DNA of 64,000 bases from JAEULH01 sp963805915 (GTDB taxonomy: Bacteria > Pseudomonadota > Alphaproteobacteria > Rhodospirillales > Defluviicoccaceae): the NCBI GenBank assembly GCA_963805915.1, contig CAWDWD010000012.1:74988-138987 (forward strand), given 5' to 3'. The first letter of the stretch is position 1; the number at the start of each line of letters is the position of its first letter. Both the position numbers and the translations under genes were made by a program. Below, piece by piece: positions 17,272 to 26,527 of this stretch. The notes under the pieces are model-generated. The model searched no databases. It was not told the DNA's origin and was given only the letters and a program-made list of their open reading frames with translations.

Positions 17272-18666
17272 TCACCTCGTCTTGGCGATCGCGGCCTTCA
17301 GCCGGACCGGGTCGATGCCGACGAGGAGGGCATTGCCCGTTCGGCTGAACGCGGAGAAGTAGAAGAGGTTGCCGACGCGCGCATCGTGGCCGTAAAAAAA
17401 CATCTTGTCCTTGAGCGTCGGTTCCAGCGCCTTCAGATCGCCAATAAGGCTCGCCTGGCGGGTCACGAGGTCGAACTCGAAGAACTTCCCCGTTTCCGTG
17501 ATGATGTAGATCATCTTGCGGTCGCGGAAGACGTGGAAGACCCATGTGTAGCCGAAGGTGGCCCTTGTCTCCTGGCCGATCCCGCCGAGGTACATCCACG
17601 TCGGCCCAGTGGCCAAATCCCTGAACCAGTAGATGTGGCCGACGTTGTCCATCAGGTAGCAGTCGATCTCGCCGGTGCTGCTGGAGGAGCATTCGGCGGC
17701 ATCGACCGCGCGCTGGTCATGCAGCAGCCAAGTCTTCTTCTCGCCGAAGCTCCCCGAGGCGGGATCATAGACGTAGACATGATTGAAGATGGCGGGATCG
17801 TACGGTGCGCCATAGTAGGCAAGCTCGGCGTTCCCGGCGGTGAAGTAGAGCCGGCCTTCGCGGCCGACCCACATGGCCCGGCCGGCATAGACGTAGGGTC
17901 TCTTGTAGTCCGGGCTGCCCAGCAGCGTGCTCGTCCCGGCGCCGATGTCATAGCGATAGAGCTGGCCGGTCGGTTCGAGTGCGCCGTAGATGCGGCCGTT
18001 GGCGGGATCGACCACCTGGGCGAACAGACCGCCGTGGGGCGCGCCCGTCCCGCCCGGCTCGTTCGCACTCAGGTCGATGAACTGGTTGGTGGCAACGTCT
18101 TGGGCGTACCAATGAAAGCCGCGAAGGCGGAGGTAGGTGGAGTCGAGGGTCGAGCTGTTGACGCTGGCGACATAGACGCGGCCGTCGTGCCAGACCGGAC
18201 GGGTGTGGAACTTCTCGGCCACCTCGTCATCGAGCCAGTTGCCGGCCTCCTCGGAGGCGCTGCGGGCGTCGCCGACGTAGCTGAGGACGCCTTCGTGTAG
18301 CCGGTAGAGGGCGGAGTTGGTGGCGTGGTCCATGCCGCCGATATAGACGTCGCCGCCGGGCGCCGCGGCCGCGCCCGACCAGCTTTGCGTTGGGACGAGA
18401 CCGTTGGACGTCGTCGGCATCGTCCAATACCATATACCGTCCAATCTGCCCGCAACGGCCGTTGAGCTCGGCACCGCCACGGCATACCCGGAACAACCGG
18501 CCAGAACCGCGAAGACGCCCACCACGAGACCGAGCCCGGTGAGGCGATAGCGGACATAGGGGGCCACGCGCTCAACAAGCTGTCCTCGAGTTGCTGATCC
18601 AGACGAAAGTTTAAAGGCCACAGGCGCCCATCCAGCATTAGAGGCGATTCCCGCCCTACCTGACAT
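17272..18666 (-). CDS. Beta-propeller lipoprotein of unknown function
   Basis: A 464-residue protein with a membrane/signal segment at residues 40-57 ending in the lipobox LAGC, so probably a lipoprotein. The rest is made of repeated beta-blade units (GGDVYIGGMDH, HDGRVYVASVN, GRIYGALEPTGQLYRYDI, GRLYFTAGNAEL, MIYIITETGKFFEFDL), a seven-blade-like propeller without clear PQQ or Kelch signature. I do not recognise a family function. The true start may be a later GTG/TTG, because 35 residues before the signal are unusual and the first ATG has no ribosome site. It stands alone between two direct repeats. Confidence 0.7.
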   Translation of the reverse strand: MSGRAGIASNAGWAPVAFKLSSGSATRGQLVERVAPYVRYRLTGLGLVVGVFAVLAGCSGYAVAVPSSTAVAGRLDGIWYWTMPTTSNGLVPTQSWSGAAAAPGGDVYIGGMDHATNSALYRLHEGVLSYVGDARSASEEAGNWLDDEVAEKFHTRPVWHDGRVYVASVNSSTLDSTYLRLRGFHWYAQDVATNQFIDLSANEPGGTGAPHGGLFAQVVDPANGRIYGALEPTGQLYRYDIGAGTSTLLGSPDYKRPYVYAGRAMWVGREGRLYFTAGNAELAYYGAPYDPAIFNHVYVYDPASGSFGEKKTWLLHDQRAVDAAECSSSSTGEIDCYLMDNVGHIYWFRDLATGPTWMYLGGIGQETRATFGYTWVFHVFRDRKMIYIITETGKFFEFDLVTRQASLIGDLKALEPTLKDKMFFYGHDARVGNLFYFSAFSRTGNALLVGIDPVRLKAAIAKTR

Positions 18667-18768
18667 TAATGGTCAAGGAGCGGATAAACATCCTGGCTCA
18701 AGCATGCAAGCACGAGCCGGCACTCTTCCCCTTATAAGCGCGCGTCTCCCACGGGACAAATTACAAAA

Positions 18769-18787
18769 GTGATTATCATTGTGTTAT
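18769..18787. promoter_or_regulatory. Possible Fur-box-like operator
   Basis: GTGATTATCATTGTGTTAT, about 100 bp upstream of the beta-propeller gene, resembles half to two thirds of the 19-bp Fur consensus (TGATAATCATTATC core with two mismatches). It suggests iron control of the lipoprotein gene but could be chance in an AT-rich patch. Confidence 0.3.
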
Positions 18788-18856
18788 ACGCAGCGGACGT
18801 GGCGCAACCGCATGTTCTTTTACATACCAGTGCAGGGCTTTGGCGCGCGGTTAAGT

Positions 18857-19002
18857 CGGTCAGCGATCTTAACATGGCCTGATCGAGGGGCCCGCGGGTC
18901 GGCGACGGCGACAACGGCCGACGCGCGCCGTTCATCACTTTGACGTGCATTTTTCCGAAACCAAGGGCCGGGATAGGCGGCCGGCGCGGCCGGATTCGGC
19001 CA
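18857..19002. repeat. Direct repeat B (about 145 bp), partner at 16972-17115
   Basis: About 94% identical to copy A and in the same orientation; see 16972-17115. It lies upstream of the antiporter gene. The two copies bracket 1.74 kb holding a single intact gene. Confidence 0.85.
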
Positions 19003-19130
19003 AGCGCCGCGGGACGCTTATTCTTTCGCGCCAATTGCCCTATCAATGAAGTCGGATGGCGGATGAGAACGATGTTGCTCGGCGCCTCGTGACTGCGGGC
19101 GTCTGCGGGGCCGCCAACTGGGGGCTATGC

Positions 19131-20927
19131 ATGCTTGAGGCGATGAACTGGGCTATCCTGATCGGCGCCGGTCTTATCGCCGTCAGCGCTCTCACCAGCC
19201 TCGCGGCGCAGCGCGCCGGTGCGCCGCTGCTGCTCGTCTTTCTCGCGATCGGGCTGCTCGCGGGCGAGGACGGCCTCGGCATCCGCTTCGATAGTGGGCC
19301 GACGGCCTATTTCATCGGCACGCTCGCGCTTTGCATCATCCTGTTCGACAGCGGGTTCGAGACCTCGACCAGGAGCTTCCGGGCCGCGGGCGCGCCCGCC
19401 ATCACGCTCGCCACGTTCGGCGTTGTCTTGACGACCTTCTTCGTCGGCGCCGCGGCGCATTTCCTGCTCGACATCGGCTGGCTAAACGGGCTCCTGCTCG
19501 GTGCGATCGTCGCGTCCACCGATGCGGCGGCGGTATTCTTCCTGCTGCGGGTCGGCGGCATTACCCTGCGCGAGCGCGTCAAGTCGACCCTCGAAATCGA
19601 ATCCGGCTCCAATGATCCGATGGCGATATTTTTGACCGCGCTGCTGGCGGATCTCGTTGTCGCCGCACCGGATGCGTCCGCGGATCTCGGCTGGCACCTC
19701 GCCACGAGTTTCTTCCAGCAGATGGGGCTTGGTTTCGTAACCGGTATTCTCGGCGGCCTTGCCATTGCGTGGCTACTCAACCGGCTGAGCCGAATAGACG
19801 CGGGCCTCTATCCGATTACGGCTCTCGCCGCCGCGCTCATGCTCGCCGCGGCGACGGCGCTCGCCGGCGGAAGCGGCTTTCTCGCCGCCTACATTGCCGG
19901 AGCGGTCGCCGGCAACAGGCGCGTGCGCTTCGCGCCGCGGCTGCGACGGTTTCAGATCGGCATGACCTGGCTGGCCCAGATCGGCATGTTCCTCACCCTT
20001 GGCCTTCTCGCCACACCGTCCAAATTGGCGTTCGCCATCCTGCCCGGCCTTGCCCTTGCCGCGATCTTGACCTTCGTCGCCCGTCCGCTCGCGGTCTGGC
20101 TCTGTCTGCTTCCTTTCGGCTTCTCGGCCCGCGAGGTCGCCTTCGTCGGCTGGGTCGGGCTCCGTGGCGCCGTATCCATCCTGCTCGCCATTCTGCCGTC
20201 GCTTGCCGGCGTGCCGGACAGCGGTTTTTACTTCAACATTATCTTTATCATGGTTCTGAGCTCTCTGCTCGTGCAGGGTTGGACCATCCCCTTCACCGCG
20301 CGCCGGCTGCATCAGATGGTGCCCGTGCGTTCAGGCCTTGTCAGCCGTGTCGAACTCGAGCTCCCGGGCGACACGGAGCTCGAACTTGTCGGTTATCGCA
20401 TTCACCCCGACAGCGCGCTTGCCCGCGGCGAGCGGGTTCCGCGGTGGGCGCGACCGATGTTGATCGTGCGCAACAATCGCACCGAGTCCATTCACAAGGC
20501 CGGGCCGCTGCGCCCGCACGATGAAGCCTACCTGGTCGCGTCGCCGCGGCGGATCCAAATCCTGGATAAGATTTATGGCTCGCCGGTCGAGCCGGATGAC
20601 CCCGCCATTTTCGGCGACTTCGGGTTGCATCCGGGCACCACGCTTGGCGAAATTGTCCACCAGTATGGCGCGCTCGTGGATCGTTCGACGCCGGCGGAGA
20701 CGACGCTCGGCGCTTTGCTCATGAGCAGGTTTCATAACCAACCGGCGGTCGGTGACCGGCTGACGCTCGGGCCGGTCGATATCGTCGTTCGCGCGCTCAA
20801 CGACGACGACTCGGTCGCCGAGGTCGGCATTGTCCTGGCGCCGCCCGTACGGCAACGCTTCACGCGCCGGTGGCCGAGACGTTGGCCGCGGATCAGGCGA
20901 TCCGCCGCGCGTCCGAAAGAGCGCTAG
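19131..20927 (+). CDS. CvrA/NhaP2-type K+(Na+)/H+ antiporter
   Basis: A cation/proton antiporter of the CPA1 family, about 598 residues. Around twelve membrane helices occupy residues 1-390, with the conserved ion-site region GAIVASTDAAAVFFLLR and the glutamate motif EIESGSNDPMA. A cytoplasmic regulatory part follows, with a TrkA-C-like segment (LPGDTELELVGYRIHPDSAL) and a CorC-like tail. ATG 19131 or 19143 puts the first helix at the N-terminus; the longer frame from 19056 lacks a ribosome site. It is followed by the hydrogenase operon 0.3 kb later on the same strand, though co-transcription is doubtful given the AT-rich gap. Confidence 0.88.
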   Translation: MLEAMNWAILIGAGLIAVSALTSLAAQRAGAPLLLVFLAIGLLAGEDGLGIRFDSGPTAYFIGTLALCIILFDSGFETSTRSFRAAGAPAITLATFGVVLTTFFVGAAAHFLLDIGWLNGLLLGAIVASTDAAAVFFLLRVGGITLRERVKSTLEIESGSNDPMAIFLTALLADLVVAAPDASADLGWHLATSFFQQMGLGFVTGILGGLAIAWLLNRLSRIDAGLYPITALAAALMLAAATALAGGSGFLAAYIAGAVAGNRRVRFAPRLRRFQIGMTWLAQIGMFLTLGLLATPSKLAFAILPGLALAAILTFVARPLAVWLCLLPFGFSAREVAFVGWVGLRGAVSILLAILPSLAGVPDSGFYFNIIFIMVLSSLLVQGWTIPFTARRLHQMVPVRSGLVSRVELELPGDTELELVGYRIHPDSALARGERVPRWARPMLIVRNNRTESIHKAGPLRPHDEAYLVASPRRIQILDKIYGSPVEPDDPAIFGDFGLHPGTTLGEIVHQYGALVDRSTPAETTLGALLMSRFHNQPAVGDRLTLGPVDIVVRALNDDDSVAEVGIVLAPPVRQRFTRRWPRRWPRIRRSAARPKER

Positions 20928-21235
20928 TCCAGCCGCCGCGCTTGTCCGCCGCCGCGCTTGTCCCGCCGATGGCGCCGTCTCTTCTTGCGCGGCAATAACA
21001 AGCTCTCATCCGCTTAAGTCGGCCCCAGGGCTTGCCGCCGCGCAAGCCATACCGCCGCCGTGCGCAAGTAATGAGAATCAAAGTCAAGTCCGAGGCGAAT
21101 AGGTCAAGCACTTATTTCGTCTGGAAACCATGCGTTTGTTGCATTACAGTGGGTGTAAATAGAGCGGTAACGCCAAAAGACAGCGTATTTACTTAATAAT
21201 CATAATCAATACGCTGCGACATGGGAGGACTTGCG
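20928..21235. promoter_or_regulatory. AT-richer gap upstream of the hydrogenase operon
   Basis: About 300 bp, unusually AT-rich from 21066 to 21220 for this genome, so it probably holds the hyb promoter. Nearer the antiporter a 16-bp direct repeat GCCGCCGCGCTTGTCC occurs twice. I looked for a GG-N10-GC sigma-54 element and for an FNR box and found neither with correct spacing. Confidence 0.45.
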
Positions 21236-22474
21236 ATGCTCGGTGACGATCACCGATCCGTGGCGCATGCCTTTGGTGACCTTGACGGATACGCCGGCGC
21301 GCTCGGCGGCCTGTGCCGCCGGGATTTTCTCAAGTTCTGTACCGGCGTGGCGGCGACGCTGGGTCTTTCGCCCGCGCTCGGGGTGCGGATCGCCAATGCC
21401 GCGACCAGCCCTGTGCGCCCGCCCGTGTTCTGGCTCTCCGGCCAGGCCTGCACGGGGTGTACGGAGAGCCTGCTCAGGGCCACCCATCCGTCGATCGATA
21501 CCCTGATCCTCGACATGATCTCGCTCGACTACCACGAGACGCTGTGCGCCGGCGCCGGCAACCAAGCCGAGGACTTCAAGGACCAGTCGATGAAGCGGCA
21601 CTGGGGCAGCTACGTCCTCATTATCGACGGCTCGGTGCCGACCAGGGACGGCGGGATCTATTGCAAGATCGCAGGCGAAACCTTCCTCGACTCGGTCAAG
21701 CACGCCGCCGCGGGCGCGGGCGCCATCATCGCCATGGGCTCGTGCGCGTCGTGGGGCGGGATCCCGGCGAGCGGGCCGAACCCGACCATGGCCAAGGCGG
21801 CGCACGAGGTGCTGCCCGACAAGACCATCATCAACGTGCCCGGCTGTCCGCCCAACGCCTACAACCTGCTGTCGACGGTGCTGTACCTGCTGACCTTCGG
21901 CAAGGCGCCCGATCTCGACGGAAAGAACCGGCCCAAGTTCGCCTACGGCCGGCTGATCCATGAGAACTGCGAGCGCCGCGCCCATTTCGACGCGGGCCGC
22001 TTCGCACTCGAGTTCGGCGATCCGGGCCACCGTCTCGGCTGGTGCCTTTACAAGCTCGGCTGCAAGGGGCCGGAGACCTACGCCAACTGTCCGGCGATCG
22101 GCTTCTACGATACCGGCGAAGGCGCCTGGCCGGTCGGCTGCGGCGCGCCGTGTTTCGGCTGCACCGAACAAGGCGTCGGCTTCACCAAGCCGATCCATGC
22201 CTTGGCCAATGTCCTGACGCTGACGCCGCCGACCGCGTTTCCGCGGGTCGAAGAGCCGAAGGGCACCGGGGTTACCCCCGGCGCCGCGGCGCTGGCGGCG
22301 GGGGTGCTCGGCGCGGCGCTCGGCGGCGGCGCGGTTCTCGCCAGCCGCATCGGCAAGAGCGCGCCCGCCGATGCGCCTGCGCCCGATACGTCCGCTCCAG
22401 CCCATGCGCCGCCACCCCACGCGCCGCCACCCGACTCCGCATCGCCCAGGGACGATCACCAACCACCCGCGTAG
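21236..22474 (+). CDS. hybO: [NiFe] hydrogenase small subunit, Tat-exported
   Basis: Electron-transfer subunit of a Hyb-type (group 1c-like) uptake hydrogenase. The Tat signal RRDFLKF lies at residues 28-34. Iron-sulfur ligands are visible in CTGCTES, GSCASWGG, PGCPPN, HENCERR, CLYKLGCKG and CGAPCFGCTE. A C-terminal membrane helix is followed by an Ala/Pro/His tail coded partly by a 15-bp duplication (22406-22435). I choose ATG 21236 because GGGAGGA lies just upstream; ATG 21221 would overlap that ribosome site. It is first in the order O-A-B-C-D, as in E. coli hydrogenase 2. Periplasmic side of the inner membrane. Confidence 0.96.
   Translation: MLGDDHRSVAHAFGDLDGYAGALGGLCRRDFLKFCTGVAATLGLSPALGVRIANAATSPVRPPVFWLSGQACTGCTESLLRATHPSIDTLILDMISLDYHETLCAGAGNQAEDFKDQSMKRHWGSYVLIIDGSVPTRDGGIYCKIAGETFLDSVKHAAAGAGAIIAMGSCASWGGIPASGPNPTMAKAAHEVLPDKTIINVPGCPPNAYNLLSTVLYLLTFGKAPDLDGKNRPKFAYGRLIHENCERRAHFDAGRFALEFGDPGHRLGWCLYKLGCKGPETYANCPAIGFYDTGEGAWPVGCGAPCFGCTEQGVGFTKPIHALANVLTLTPPTAFPRVEEPKGTGVTPGAAALAAGVLGAALGGGAVLASRIGKSAPADAPAPDTSAPAHAPPPHAPPPDSASPRDDHQPPA
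22406..22435 (+). repeat. 15-bp tandem duplication in the hybO 3' end
   Basis: Two adjacent units, GCGCCGCCACCCCAC and GCGCCGCCACCCGAC, differing at one base, encode APPPHAPPPD in the tail of HybO. Being a multiple of three they keep the frame. Confidence 0.8.
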
Positions 22475-22494
22475 CAGGCAGCGAGGTCCGTTCG

Positions 22495-23625
22495 ATGTCC
22501 ATCAATCGACGCGGTTTTCTCAAGGGATTGGCGCAAGGCGGGGCGGCCGCCGGGGCAATCGGCGTGGGCGACGTTCTGGGGAACCCGGCGCGGGCGCAAG
22601 GGTTCGACCGGGCGGCCAAGCCGCGGCTGCCGGGCGCCGTCGGCCTGCTCTACGACTCGACGCTCTGCGTCGGCTGCAAGGCCTGTGTCGCCGGCTGCAA
22701 GGAGGCCAACGGCATGCCGCCCGAGATCTCCGCCGACCAGCGCGGCTGGAACGAGGGCACCTGGGATTCGCCCAAGGATCTTTCCGCGCGGACGCTCAAC
22801 ATCATCAAGGTCTACCGCGACGGCGACATGGCCGAGAAGGACCGCGAGGAAAACGGCTTCGCCTTCATCAAGCGCCAGTGCCTGCACTGCGTCGATCCGT
22901 CGTGCGTGTCGTGCTGTCCCGTTTCGGCGATGATCAAGGATCCGGTGACAGGCATCGTCCGCAACGATCCCGACCGCTGCATCGGCTGCCGCTACTGCGT
23001 CTTCGCCTGTCCGTTCCAGGTGCCGAAGTACGAGTTCGACCAGGCGTTCGGGAAGATCCGCAAGTGCGAGCTGTGCCGTCACCGGCTGGCCGAGGGCCAA
23101 CTCCCAGGCTGCGTCCAGGCGTGCCCCACGGGTGCCACGCTGTTCGGCAACGTCGAGGATCTGCGCACCGAGGCGCACCGGCGGATCGGGCTCAAGCCCG
23201 GCGACAGCTACACCTATCCGCGCGGCGACCTCAGCGAGAAGATCGGCCCGGCGATGCCGCCGCACGAAAAGATCGTCACCGCGCAGTACAACCAGGACAT
23301 CTACGGCGAGAAGGTGCTGGGCGGGACCCAGGCGCTGGTTCTTTCGGCGGTGCCGTTCAAGAAGCTCGGCTTGCCTTACGGCAACGTCCCCGATCACGCC
23401 TACGCGACGGAAACCGAGGGCGTCCAGCAGTTCATCTACAAGGGCATGATCGCGCCGGCCGCGGTCCTCAGCGGGCTGATCCTGCTCGCCCGGCGCAACT
23501 TCGACCAGCATCACCCGCCCGAGGAAGACGAAGAACACGGGGAAGACGAAGAACACGGGGAAGACAGAAAACAGGAACACGGGGAACACGGCGACGACAA
23601 GGGAGGCCCGCATGTCCGCCCATGA
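22495..23625 (+). CDS. hybA: Hydrogenase iron-sulfur electron-transfer subunit HybA
   Basis: A 376-residue Tat substrate (NRRGFLKGLA) with four [4Fe-4S] Cys groups: CVGCKACVAGCK, CLHCVDPSCVSCCP, CIGCRYCVFACP, and CELC with CVQACPTGA. A C-terminal membrane anchor (about residues 320-340) follows. It relays electrons from the HybOC core to HybB in the membrane. The last 35 residues are acidic and His-rich (EEDEEHGEDEEHGED..) and are built by an 18-bp tandem repeat at 23524-23559. It begins 20 bp after hybO and overlaps hybB by 14 bp. Confidence 0.95.
   Translation: MSINRRGFLKGLAQGGAAAGAIGVGDVLGNPARAQGFDRAAKPRLPGAVGLLYDSTLCVGCKACVAGCKEANGMPPEISADQRGWNEGTWDSPKDLSARTLNIIKVYRDGDMAEKDREENGFAFIKRQCLHCVDPSCVSCCPVSAMIKDPVTGIVRNDPDRCIGCRYCVFACPFQVPKYEFDQAFGKIRKCELCRHRLAEGQLPGCVQACPTGATLFGNVEDLRTEAHRRIGLKPGDSYTYPRGDLSEKIGPAMPPHEKIVTAQYNQDIYGEKVLGGTQALVLSAVPFKKLGLPYGNVPDHAYATETEGVQQFIYKGMIAPAAVLSGLILLARRNFDQHHPPEEDEEHGEDEEHGEDRKQEHGEHGDDKGGPHVRP
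23524..23559 (+). repeat. 18-bp tandem repeat in the hybA 3' end
   Basis: Two perfect copies of GAAGACGAAGAACACGGG followed by a partial third. They encode EDEEHG twice in the acidic/His tail of HybA and keep the frame. Confidence 0.85.
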
Positions 23626-24829
23626 GCACGCGCCGGTCGGCGGCAAGGTCGTCACCGGCCCGTTTATCGCTTTGCTCGTCGTTCTGTTCGTCGCCGTCAT
23701 CATTCTGACCCAGCGCTTCGCCTTCGGCCTCGGCGCCGCGACGCACCTCAGCGACGGCTATCCCTGGGGGATCTGGATCGCGATCGACCTGATCATCGGC
23801 ACCGCGCTCGGCTGCGGCGGGCTGGTGATGGCGCTGCTGGTCTACATTCTCAACAAGGGCGCGTACCACCCGCTCGCCCGGGCCGGGCTGATGACCAGCC
23901 TGTTCGGCTACAGCCTCGGCGCTTTCGCGGTGCTGATCGATCTCGGCCGCTACTGGCAGGGCCACAACATCTTCCTGCCGTGGCTGTGGAATCCCAACTC
24001 GGTCCTGCTCGAAACGGCGCTGTGCATCTTCGTCTATATCCTCGTGCTGATGGTCGAGTTCGCCCCGGCGGTGTTCGAGCGGTTCGGGATGCGCGAGGCG
24101 CGCCACCGGCTGCACCGGGTGCTGTTCGTCTTCACCGCCCTCGGCGTGCTGCTGCCGATGATGCACCAGTCCTCGATGGGCACCGTCGTCATCCTGCTCG
24201 GCTACAAGCTCTCGCCGCTGTGGCAGTCGCACATGCTGACGGTGAATTTCCTGCTCACCGCGTTCACCATGGGCTTCTCGGTCGTCGCCTTCGAATCGGT
24301 GCTGTCCTCGGTCGCGCTCAAGCGGCCGTTCGACACCCCGATCCTGGCGAAGCTCACCGGGATCATGGCCTGGCTGATGCTGGGTTTCATGATCGTGCGC
24401 TACGGCGACGTGATCCGCTTAGGCGCCCTGCCGCTGGCGTTCGCGGGCGACGCCAAGGCGGTCTCGTTCTGGATCGAGTTCTTCCTCGGCGCCGCGGCGG
24501 TCATCCTGATGCTGCCGAAGGCCAACCGCGCGAGCCCGCGGCTGATCTTCCTCGGCGCGTCGGCGATGCTGTTCAACGGCGTGCTGTATCGGCTCAACTG
24601 CTACCTCATCGGCTACGATCCCGGCAACGGCTGGAGCTACTTCCCGTCGATGGGCGAGATCATCGTCACCTTAGGCATCTTCGCGCTCGAGATCATGCTC
24701 TACCTCGCCGTCGTGAAACTGCTGCCGGTGCTGCACGCCGCCCGCCGCGAGCGCGCCGCCGCCCGCTCTCCTCCCGCTCGCCCGTCGCCGTGGCGCACCA
24801 GGACTAAGACGCTTCAGGAGAATCGATCC
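23612..24829 (+). CDS. hybB: Hydrogenase membrane subunit HybB (NrfD-like), no stop before hybC
   Basis: A ten-helix NrfD/PsrC-family quinone-reducing membrane subunit; the region SDGYPWGIWIAIDLIIGTAL is typical. About 406 codons are open, against roughly 390 in E. coli HybB, and the same frame runs without a stop into hybC, giving a single 971-codon frame. A TAA at 24805-24807 in the +1 frame would end the protein with VAVAHQD, so one indel in the GC-rich run at about 24760-24790 would restore a separate subunit. HybC has its own ribosome site and ATG, so independent translation remains possible either way. Confidence 0.9.
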
Positions 24830-26527
24830 ATGCGCATCACCGTCGACCCGATCACCCGCATCGAGGGGCACCTGCGGATCGACTGCGAGGTCGACGGCGG
24901 CAAGGTCGTCAACTCCTGGGCGTCGGGCCAGATGTGGCGCGGGATCGAGCTGATCCTTCAGGGCCGCGACCCGCGCGACGCCTGGATCTTCGCTCAGCGG
25001 ATCTGCGGGGTGTGCACCACGGTTCACGCCGTCGTCTCGGTGCGCGCGATCGAGAACGCGCTCGGCATGGAAATCCCGCTCAACGCCCAGTACATCCGCA
25101 ACCTGATCATCGGCGCCCATGGCGTGCACGATCACATCGTCCACTTCTATCAGCTCTCCGCGCTCGACTGGGTCGACATCGTCTCGGCCCTCGACGCCGA
25201 TCCCAAGGCCGCCGCCAACCTGGCGCAGAGCCTGTCCGACTGGCCCGGCAACAGCGTCGAGGAGTTCACCCGCGTCCAGGCCAAGCTCAAGGGCTTCGTC
25301 GCCTCCGGCCAGCTCGGCGTGTTCGGCAGCGGCTACTGGGGCCACCCGGCGATGAAGCTGCCGCCGGAAATCAACCTGATGGCCACCGTCCACTACATGC
25401 AGGCGCTCGACTATCAGCGCCGAGCCAACCAGATCGTCGGCATCTTGGGGTCGAAAACGCCGCACATCCAGAACCTGGCGGTCGGCGGCGTCGCCAACCC
25501 GATCAACCCCGACAGCCAGTCCACCCTGACGCTCGAGCGGCTCTACAAGGTCAAGGCGCTGATCGACGACGTCGGCGCCTTCATCAACCAGGTCTACCTC
25601 GTCGACGTCGCCGCCATCGGCGCGCTCTACGCCGATTGGACCGGCTACGGCGCCGGCGTCATGACCTACCTTTCCGTTCCCGACATGCCCCTCGACACGA
25701 AGAGCACCCAGTTCGAACTGCCCGGCGGATACATCCCCAACGGTGACATCGCCGCGTTCCGCCCCATTACCGGCTACGACGACGGGTTTTTTGAAAAGGG
25801 CGTCAAGGAGAGCGTCAAGCACGCCTGGTACAGCGGCGAGCAGGGACCGTTGCATCCCTACGACGGCGAGACCAATCCGCAGTACACCGACTTCCAGGAC
25901 AACGGCAAGTATTCGTGGGTCAAGGCGCCGACCTTCTACGACCAGCGCGCCCAGGTCGGGCCGCTCGCCAATGTGCTCGCGATGTACGTCGCCGGCCACG
26001 AGCCGACCAAGCGCAACCTCGAACGCCTGATCGCCATCGCCTCGAAGGTCGCCGGCAGCGAGATCCCGCTGGCGGCGCTGCACTCGACGATCGGCCGCCA
26101 CGCCGCCCGGGCGGTGCGCTGCGCCGTTCTCCACGAGTCGCTGGAAAACCAGTGGGGGCTGCTCATGGCCAACATCGGCAAGGGCGATTTCGACACCTAC
26201 AACCGGCCGATGTTCCCCAAGGGCGAGATCCGCGGCTTCGGCTACCACGAGGCGCCGCGCGGAGTGCTGTCGCACTGGGCGGTGATCAAGAACGCCAAGA
26301 TCGCCAACTATCAGGCGGTGGTTCCGAGCACCTGGAACGCCGGGCCGCGCGACGAGACAGATGCGCTCGGCCCCTACGAGGCGTCGCTCGTCGGCAACCC
26401 GATCGCCGATCCGGAAAAGCCGCTCGAGGTCATCCGCACCGTGCACTCGTTCGACCCGTGCCTCGCCTGCGCCATCCACATGCTCGACACCGAGCATCGC
26501 CAGCTGGTCCGGGTCAAGGCCCTGTGA
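24830..26527 (+). CDS. hybC: [NiFe] hydrogenase large subunit HybC
   Basis: The catalytic subunit, 565 residues, holding the NiFe(CN)2CO centre. The N-terminal motif RIEGHLRI is followed by the first Cys pair in RICGVCTT, and the second pair is in DPCLACAIH near the C-terminus. The 15 residues after that His are the peptide normally removed by the HybD protease. The ATG at 24830 is preceded by CAGGAGA. Residues and spacing are intact, so the subunit itself should be functional. It oxidises H2 at the periplasmic face and passes electrons to HybO, HybA, HybB and quinone. No hyp maturation genes lie in this window. Confidence 0.97.
   Translation: MRITVDPITRIEGHLRIDCEVDGGKVVNSWASGQMWRGIELILQGRDPRDAWIFAQRICGVCTTVHAVVSVRAIENALGMEIPLNAQYIRNLIIGAHGVHDHIVHFYQLSALDWVDIVSALDADPKAAANLAQSLSDWPGNSVEEFTRVQAKLKGFVASGQLGVFGSGYWGHPAMKLPPEINLMATVHYMQALDYQRRANQIVGILGSKTPHIQNLAVGGVANPINPDSQSTLTLERLYKVKALIDDVGAFINQVYLVDVAAIGALYADWTGYGAGVMTYLSVPDMPLDTKSTQFELPGGYIPNGDIAAFRPITGYDDGFFEKGVKESVKHAWYSGEQGPLHPYDGETNPQYTDFQDNGKYSWVKAPTFYDQRAQVGPLANVLAMYVAGHEPTKRNLERLIAIASKVAGSEIPLAALHSTIGRHAARAVRCAVLHESLENQWGLLMANIGKGDFDTYNRPMFPKGEIRGFGYHEAPRGVLSHWAVIKNAKIANYQAVVPSTWNAGPRDETDALGPYEASLVGNPIADPEKPLEVIRTVHSFDPCLACAIHMLDTEHRQLVRVKAL

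Larger units (their letters stand above)
18667..19130. other. Intergenic region with direct repeat B, no gene seen
   Basis: About 460 bp between the divergently placed beta-propeller and antiporter genes. It holds a Fur-like sequence (18769-18787) and direct repeat B (18857-19002). No convincing coding frame. Confidence 0.6.

Noticed and set aside
21120..21150. Sigma-54 promoter upstream of hybO
   Set aside because: TGGAAACC..TTGCAT looks similar, but GG and GC are 16 bases apart instead of 10.
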